From contig CM067065.1 in the NCBI GenBank assembly GCA_033980235.1, positions 2,671,847-2,735,846 on the forward strand: a stretch of DNA of 64,000 nt, read 5' to 3'. This DNA comes from Diadema setosum (lineage: Eukaryota; Echinodermata; Echinoidea; Diadematoida; Diadematidae). Made by a program: the position numbers and the translations under genes. Positions 58,430 to 64,000 of this stretch are shown here, piece by piece (position 1 is the stretch's first letter; each line of letters begins with the position of its first letter). The notes under the pieces are model-generated. The model worked only from the letters and a program-made list of their open reading frames with translations, made no database searches and was not told the DNA's origin.

Positions 58430-60700
58430 TAGAGCTGACTTGAGTCTCGTCAGTGTACACATATGCATGTATGTATGTATGTATGTATGTACACACACAC
58501 AGCACATGTATCTGTTATTGTTGTTTATAGCCACCTTGGTAAGTTAAATAATGTATTCCTATTCAGACCCAAAGGTTGAAACTTTATATGTGTAACCTCA
58601 CTTCTATGGAGAATATTTATGTCCAGTAGAGATTTTTTTTTTTGTTTTTTTTTTGGTGCTAGGTGTACTACTGTAGTTTTATCACCTTTACCACCTTACA
58701 GCTATCCACAGGGTAAGAGAGATATCAAGAAGAATGTTGTTGTTGTTTTTTTTCAAACTTTCTGTTTGAAATAAGCTACTGAAGGTTATTGTTCATCCAG
58801 TCGAAGTGTAATCTTCCAATTCTCATAAATCAGAAACTCGACTAGAAACTTACGTTGTGTGACGTTTCGGCAATTAACAATCAGCTTCTTCTGGCGTCCT
58901 TACAGTGGAAAACATGTACGGTCCTTACATGTGTGAAATTGTGCAAACTCCACACACTGATGTACTTCCAGTGCATGAAAAAAATGTTGCATGATGTAAG
59001 TTTTTAGTCCAGTTTCTGATTTATAAGAATTTTGAGGTTTCTGTTTGAAACCTAATTAAGTTGTATCTTCTAGTGTGTGTCCATTTCAAGACATTGAACT
59101 TTCGATGAAAGTAAATCTTCACTTGATTCAATAAGACTTGTATTTGATTTTAGGAAGACATATAATCTGACATTTCTACTTCATGTGCTAAAGTTATATT
59201 GTGGTAATGCACAATGCACTCCCTTTCTTGGAGTTATACATTAATGATGTGCAAAATGATGTCTGTCCATTATAATATTATGTGGGATCTAAACTATTGA
59301 AGTGTCATTTTAGTCATGTTAGGTGTAGAAACAATCCAGAAGACAAATGATGGATACTTTTTAAGGTGATGATGGGAAAATTTGTATTTTGGTGGATTAT
59401 AGAGGTAAAAGATCGAAAGAGTTAGACAGAGAGAAAGAAATAGAGAGAAAGAAAGAGAGAGAAAGAGAGGAAGGGAGATTATGTTTGTGTGAAAATATTT
59501 GAACTCTTCATCATTTAATGAAGATGTATTCATGTATCCGTAGAAAAACCTGTGAATGAAATTTGCAGTTTTCGTTTGTGGCCCACTTTCGTGAGCATAA
59601 GCCATGTTGCAGCTTTAGAGATTTTGCCTTGTGGTTATGTTGTTGTATTACACAGCAAAAAAAATGTTCGATTGTAAGGTAGCTTTGTAGGCCCACATAC
59701 ATAATGTGTACTGAAAGTTAATTCTGCACTATTGCTGTATAAGCTGTTATTTTCGTGTGCATATATTTTCGCAAATGAGGTCACAGACATTTTCACGAGA
59801 TGTTGTTTTTGCAATTAGACACCGAGGCTTGTGTACTCGCACATGTACTAATACCCAACATTAAGGTGACATTTTTGCGTGTTGTTGAATTCGGGGCCTG
59901 ATAGTGATTTGCAAAATTTGTGGAAATTAAACCCTCACGAAAATAACAGAAATTCGAGCTTAAATGTTACGCGGGAAATCTCCCGCTAAAAATGTCTCTG
60001 GAAATGTTTGACTGGTTAATCAGGAACAGAGTGTACAATAATCCTTGTCCATTATGTTGGTGACAGCCATACGGCAATTCGAACCTGGTCTGTTGGTGTG
60101 TGTGTCTCTCTCTCTCTTCTTTTCATTTTGTAATTTTTATTTTGCCATCCTGGAAATGATTAATGTCGGGTGTGGAGGGAATCATTTTGTTGTTTCTTTT
60201 TGCAATCATGATTATCTTGGAATTGAAAGACTTGTGTAATAATAAAAACATAAGACTACTGGTGGTTTTACAGACTGTTAATTATCCTTGCAAAAAAAGG
60301 TTTAGTTATTTGGTTTTTCTGTCAGAGTGACTGTGTGTTGGTCTGATCTTGCTTGATGCTACAGAGAATCAAAGTCTGTATCTATGTACAATTTGTATAC
60401 TTCAGTAGGAAAGAACATTTTTACGAATTTTTGCAATGCATGCATTCACAATTTTTTTTTTCCTGATGACATACCATATATGCTATATAACAGCAAGTTA
60501 AAATGTTTTTGTGAAGCGGGACGTCAAGACAATATTGCAAGGGGTTATATTCAAAAAATGGGAGTACAAGAATGGATGCGGATTTGTACAAATGCACATC
60601 ACATATTTGTCAGGATCATAATTACTGCAAATAATTTTCCTTGTTTCAAACTTTGTGTATAGCCCTTGACTTGCAAAATTGGTGGAAATAAAACCCCATT
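58430..60700. other. Gene-free sequence after GCAT
   Basis: An ATGT microsatellite (58466-58490), a GAAA-rich tract (59430-59475) and an inverted-end element at about 59744-59949 (CTGTTATTTTCGTG to CACGAAAATAACAG). No supported exon. Confidence 0.5.
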
Positions 60701-60703
60701 TCA

Positions 60704-60886
60704 TATATTATACAAATAATAAAGGTTTATGAGGGCAACAGACAAAATATTTCATGAGGTGAAAGATGAAATGATTCATTCAACTGGGCTGCACCTCATT
60801 GAATGGATCAAACATTTCATCTTTCACCAAATGAAATATTCTGTCCATTGCACGAATAAAAAACATTTATTATTTGTTTTATATAA
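60704..60886. mobile_element. Foldback element
   Basis: Left ATACAAATAATAAAGGTTTA and AAATATTTCATGAGGTGAAA; right TTTCACCAAATGAAATATT and TTATTATTTGTTTTATA. The arms of about 80 bp are nearly complementary around a centre near 60797. Confidence 0.7.
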
Positions 60887-61130
60887 CGCCTAAAATAGAT
60901 CCTTGTCATTTGATGTTTTATTAATTTAGAAACAAGAGAGAATCTGAGATCATGAGAGTGCTCACTGAGCACTTTACGCCAGAGCACTTTCGCATACGCA
61001 AATCGTATAGATCTAAAATTGCATGGTAAATGGAGCCACAATTGCACGGATGATGACGTCACAGTGAAATGGGCCGAATGATCAATGTCAAACAACCAAT
61101 CAAATGACAAGGATATCTTCAGTCGTTATA
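60882..61130. mobile_element. MITE with TATAACG ends
   Basis: TATAACGCCTAAAATAGATC and CTTGTCATTTGAT at the left; ATCAAATGACAAGGATATCT and CGTTATA at the right. It abuts the foldback at 60704-60886. Confidence 0.68.
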
Positions 61131-61494
61131 TAATACGTAACACTCCACTGAGTTATTTGAAACTACAACTTAAGAGTCTGAAAGCAAAAAAAAAAAAGTT
61201 AACTCCATTCTTCCAAATTTGAGATATTTGTGATTCAAGCTGAAAAATAGAAAATACTAACAAAATGTGGGATTCTTTTTCATGATTGTCATAAAATTTT
61301 CCCTTGTTATGCAACAGGTGAGCTATCATTTGAAAGTTTTTATTTTGCTCTATCTGATGATGTACAGTAAACTTTACAACATTTAAAAATTGTTCAAGTG
61401 TGTGCTTGTGTGTCACACACAAACACACTGCTATAGCTTCTGACCATTCGAGCATTGAGAATTTAGGTTTTCAGGGACGAACACTGAACTGGGG

Positions 61495-61567
61495 CTTTCT
61501 ATAGCTCAGTCAGTAGAGCACCGGTCTAGCAATCCAGAGGTCTCGGGTTCGAATCCCGATGGAATCC
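61495..61567 (+). tRNA. tRNA-like sequence (AGC at anticodon position), probably SINE head or pseudogene
   Basis: Box A TAGCTCAGTCAGTAGAGCA and box B GGGTTCGAATCCC are intact, and the loop CTAGCAA would put AGC (Ala) at the anticodon. The T-stem is perfect, but the acceptor stem pairs in only five of seven positions and the anticodon stem in three of five. That argues against a working tRNA. No poly-T terminator follows within a few bases. Confidence 0.45.
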
Positions 61568-61569
61568 CA

Positions 61570-62615
61570 TTTTCTTTGCTCATTTTTCCACCAGCATTTA
61601 AATATGACACTTAACCCACATTGTAATCAAATTCTTCAATTCTTTAGAAATATATCAACACTTTTACAACAAAAAACAAAGAAGAACTATTACACATAAT
61701 CAGAAATGCTCAAAACATGATCTGTCGGCATATTTTCTCCTTAAGCATAATAATATTTTTATTGTCTGTGCAATTATGAGTATAGAATCTTTATCGGCCA
61801 TTTGTGGTAACATTGACACATAGTTGATTCACACAAATCAGACTTCAGGTCATACATTTTGAAATTTTCATGAGAGGCATAGCGATCATTAGAAGTCGAA
61901 TCAGACAATTTCATATTCCCATCTGGAACCATATTGTGTATTTCAACAAAAATATCAGTGAGGAATAAAAAAATGTACATAAATTATGTTTCTTTCATGC
62001 TATAATGAAAGGAGTAAGGACATTATACTTTGTAAGTCAGGATCAGTACCAAGAACAGGACCAGGAACTAAGACCAAGACCAGGCCAAGTCTTTAGGAGT
62101 GATCTCTAACTTCTTCCACTGCAGTCAAAACAGCTTCTACATGGAAATCATTCTCCACTTGGTGGACTTATTTTCTTCCACCTAAAGACACAACTCTTCT
62201 TCATACGCTGACTTCAATTGCATGCATAAACCAAAAACACACTTTTCAAACTCATTGGAAGAATAAAACAAGTCAATGATTAAAGATTTCTTTACGAGAA
62301 AAAGAAAAGTAGGAAAAATTGCTTATCTGACTGAGGGGTCCTAGAAAACGAATTTCCATCTAAACAAAGTTGGGCAGAAAACATAAATCTTGAATCAATT
62401 GAAAAATGAAAGCATTCAATGACAGGTCATCAGAATTTAAAAGGGAAATTAATACAGCAGGTGTATACGACTTACCAAGTTCAGCAATGCTTGCCTCTCA
62501 AGTGCAAACAACATTTTCACAGAGGCCCCTACTATTACCACTACCCTAGCACATTGCCTGGTACATGTACAGCTGTATCAATATCTAATTTCATTGTATC
62601 TTTTTTATTTTTTTT
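61570..62615. other. Gene-free sequence
   Basis: AT-rich, with no element ends or exons recognised. Confidence 0.4.
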
Positions 62616-62620
62616 TTTTC

Positions 62621-62985
62621 TTAAAGGGGAAGGCTAGTAACTGATCAGTGGGAATCAGTGGAAATGCTGGGAGATGATTGTTCCAATCCTTATGGGATTC
62701 ATTCAAGAGTTCATTGTATATCTATTGTTGTGTGAAAATGATTTGCTTCAGAATGGTCTCATATTCAAGTAATGTGCAGTTTAATGCTTCCAGGCTAGCG
62801 TCCCTGGTCAGTGACGGAGCATTAATCTGCACATTACTTGAATATGAGACCGTTCTGAAGCAAATCATTTTCACACAACAATAGATATACAATGTACTCT
62901 TGAATGAATCCCATAAGGATTGGAACAATCATCTCCCAGCATTTCCACTGATTCCCACTGATCAGTTACTAGCCTTCCCCTTTAA
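62621..62985. mobile_element. Large, near-perfect foldback element
   Basis: The two halves are almost exact complements: TTAAAGGGGAAGGCTAGTAA at the left and TTACTAGCCTTCCCCTTTAA at the right. Arms are about 165 bp with a spacer of about 30 bp centred near 62803. Both strands therefore read nearly the same peptide, which is an artefact. Confidence 0.92.
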
Positions 62986-63029
62986 GCAATGGTGTCTATC
63001 AGGGATATAATGGATGAAAAAACTTGCTC

Positions 63030-63122
63030 TTAACCCCTTGAAGACTAGTCCCGAGTATACTTGGCAGGTGTCTATGGGAAATGCGTGTTATAGCCAAATC
63101 AGCCTGTCCTCAATAGGCTGAA
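63030..63122. mobile_element. MITE family 2, copy 4
   Basis: TTAACCCCTTGAAGACTAGT to CAATAGGCTGAA, with the core AGGTGTCTATGGGAAATGCG. The ends are eroded. Confidence 0.68.
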
Positions 63123-64000
63123 TGATTGCTATAGACAAGAATTAAGCTCAAAATACCAGTGCTCAAAATACCCACTGGCCATGGGAAATCTGTTGCCATG
63201 TCCCTCCCACTGGCCGCCATGCTCCTCCCACTGGTCGGAAAGCCCCTTTCAAAATCAAACCATTCACGGCCACAATATTTAACTCCTCACTTGTGCCCCT
63301 TCGAGTGGATTTGTGCCCCCTCACAAAAGCGGCTTTGAGCCAAATTTGATGAAATTTGAATCCTGCAATACAGTTTTCTAATGATCACACCATCACAGCC
63401 CAGAGTACATCGTGATATTCATTGAAAATCATCAGAATCATTTCCTTTTGTTGCACAGAAAAGGTTTAAATTGAAACCATGATCAAAATATTGGAGCTCA
63501 ATGATACTTCTAGGTCACCCACTGTCGTCTAAAGCTGATGACAACATTCTTGTGGCTGCAACCTGGTTGGTTCACAATACACCTGGCTGTTTGTATATAT
63601 TGGCAAGCTTGGTTAACACTGGTTGGTAATTTAATACTCTGGGTGACTTCCCTTGTCTATAGGCTGGTACTGGTTGGATGCCGTTGGGGAGGTGGAGTTC
63701 TCACATAGTCTTGATTAATTCGAGGAAACCTGACCGCTGCATATTAAGTCACTGAGGTTTTGGATGTTTCCTCTGAAGTAGATTCTGGATAGATTTACAT
63801 TGTAGGACCATCAGCCCTGCATATCTTGGTTGCCGAGGTTATGGATAGTTCCAAAGATGACGATGCAGGGTGATTAATGATTGGATTATTCAAAAGATTT
63901 TAAGCATTTTCTGGCAAGTAAACTCGAGTCCACCACAACCTTACAATACCCTTCCAAGAAGATGACAATCGGTCAAGTCCATGCCACCATCAACAGGCAA
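63123..64000. other. Gene-free sequence to the window end
   Basis: No exon or element end was recognised. Confidence 0.4.

Noticed and set aside
62678..62928. Two similar 68-residue frames on opposite strands
   Set aside because: They are the two arms of a palindrome, not a protein.

Overview
This window is animal genomic DNA. Coding exons are short, have GT/AG boundaries, and sit among long non-coding stretches full of foldback elements, microsatellites and decayed retroelements. One DIRS-type retrotransposon and many pogo- and Harbinger-like short elements suggest a marine invertebrate. An echinoderm is my best guess, but this is an inference from repeat style; no species marker was found.

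Host gene (+ strand): three exons of glycine C-acetyltransferase (GCAT, 2-amino-3-ketobutyrate CoA ligase) lie at 1373-1474, 55457-55580 and 56238-56344. They join in frame and encode the C-terminal part of the enzyme up to the stop codon. The intron between the first two is about 54 kb and fills most of the window.

Nested cluster (- strand): inside that intron, antisense to GCAT, lie three paralogous genes for small type I membrane proteins, here called A (exons between 10438 and 17067), B (26748-28825) and C (47924-53714). Each has one exon carrying a signal peptide and an Ig-like domain with a shared C-x6-C-x2-C motif, then zero to three Thr/Ser-rich stalk exons, then a last exon with the transmembrane segment and a short tail. 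All junctions are phase 0. The three genes sit in three diverged segmental duplicates: unit A about 3.7-19.9 kb, unit B about 19.9-31.4 kb, unit C about 39.6-54.75 kb. I do not recognise the family. The layout (Ig-like head, mucin-like stalk, membrane anchor) suggests a cell-surface receptor or adhesion protein, which is inference.

Mobile DNA: a DIRS-like retrotransposon at about 33077-38553 has inverted terminal repeats, an internal complementary region and decayed RT and RNase H remnants, and it separates units B and C. A tandemly duplicated segment at 23.25-25.73 kb was hit in one copy by a pogo-like element (TA duplication) and in the other by a Harbinger-like element (TCA duplication, Myb/SANT-like ORF), so each copy keeps the other's empty site. 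There are many MITE-like foldbacks, a LINE fragment, tRNA-derived repeats and a 1-kb tetranucleotide satellite. The last 7 kb, after the GCAT 3' end, hold only repeats.
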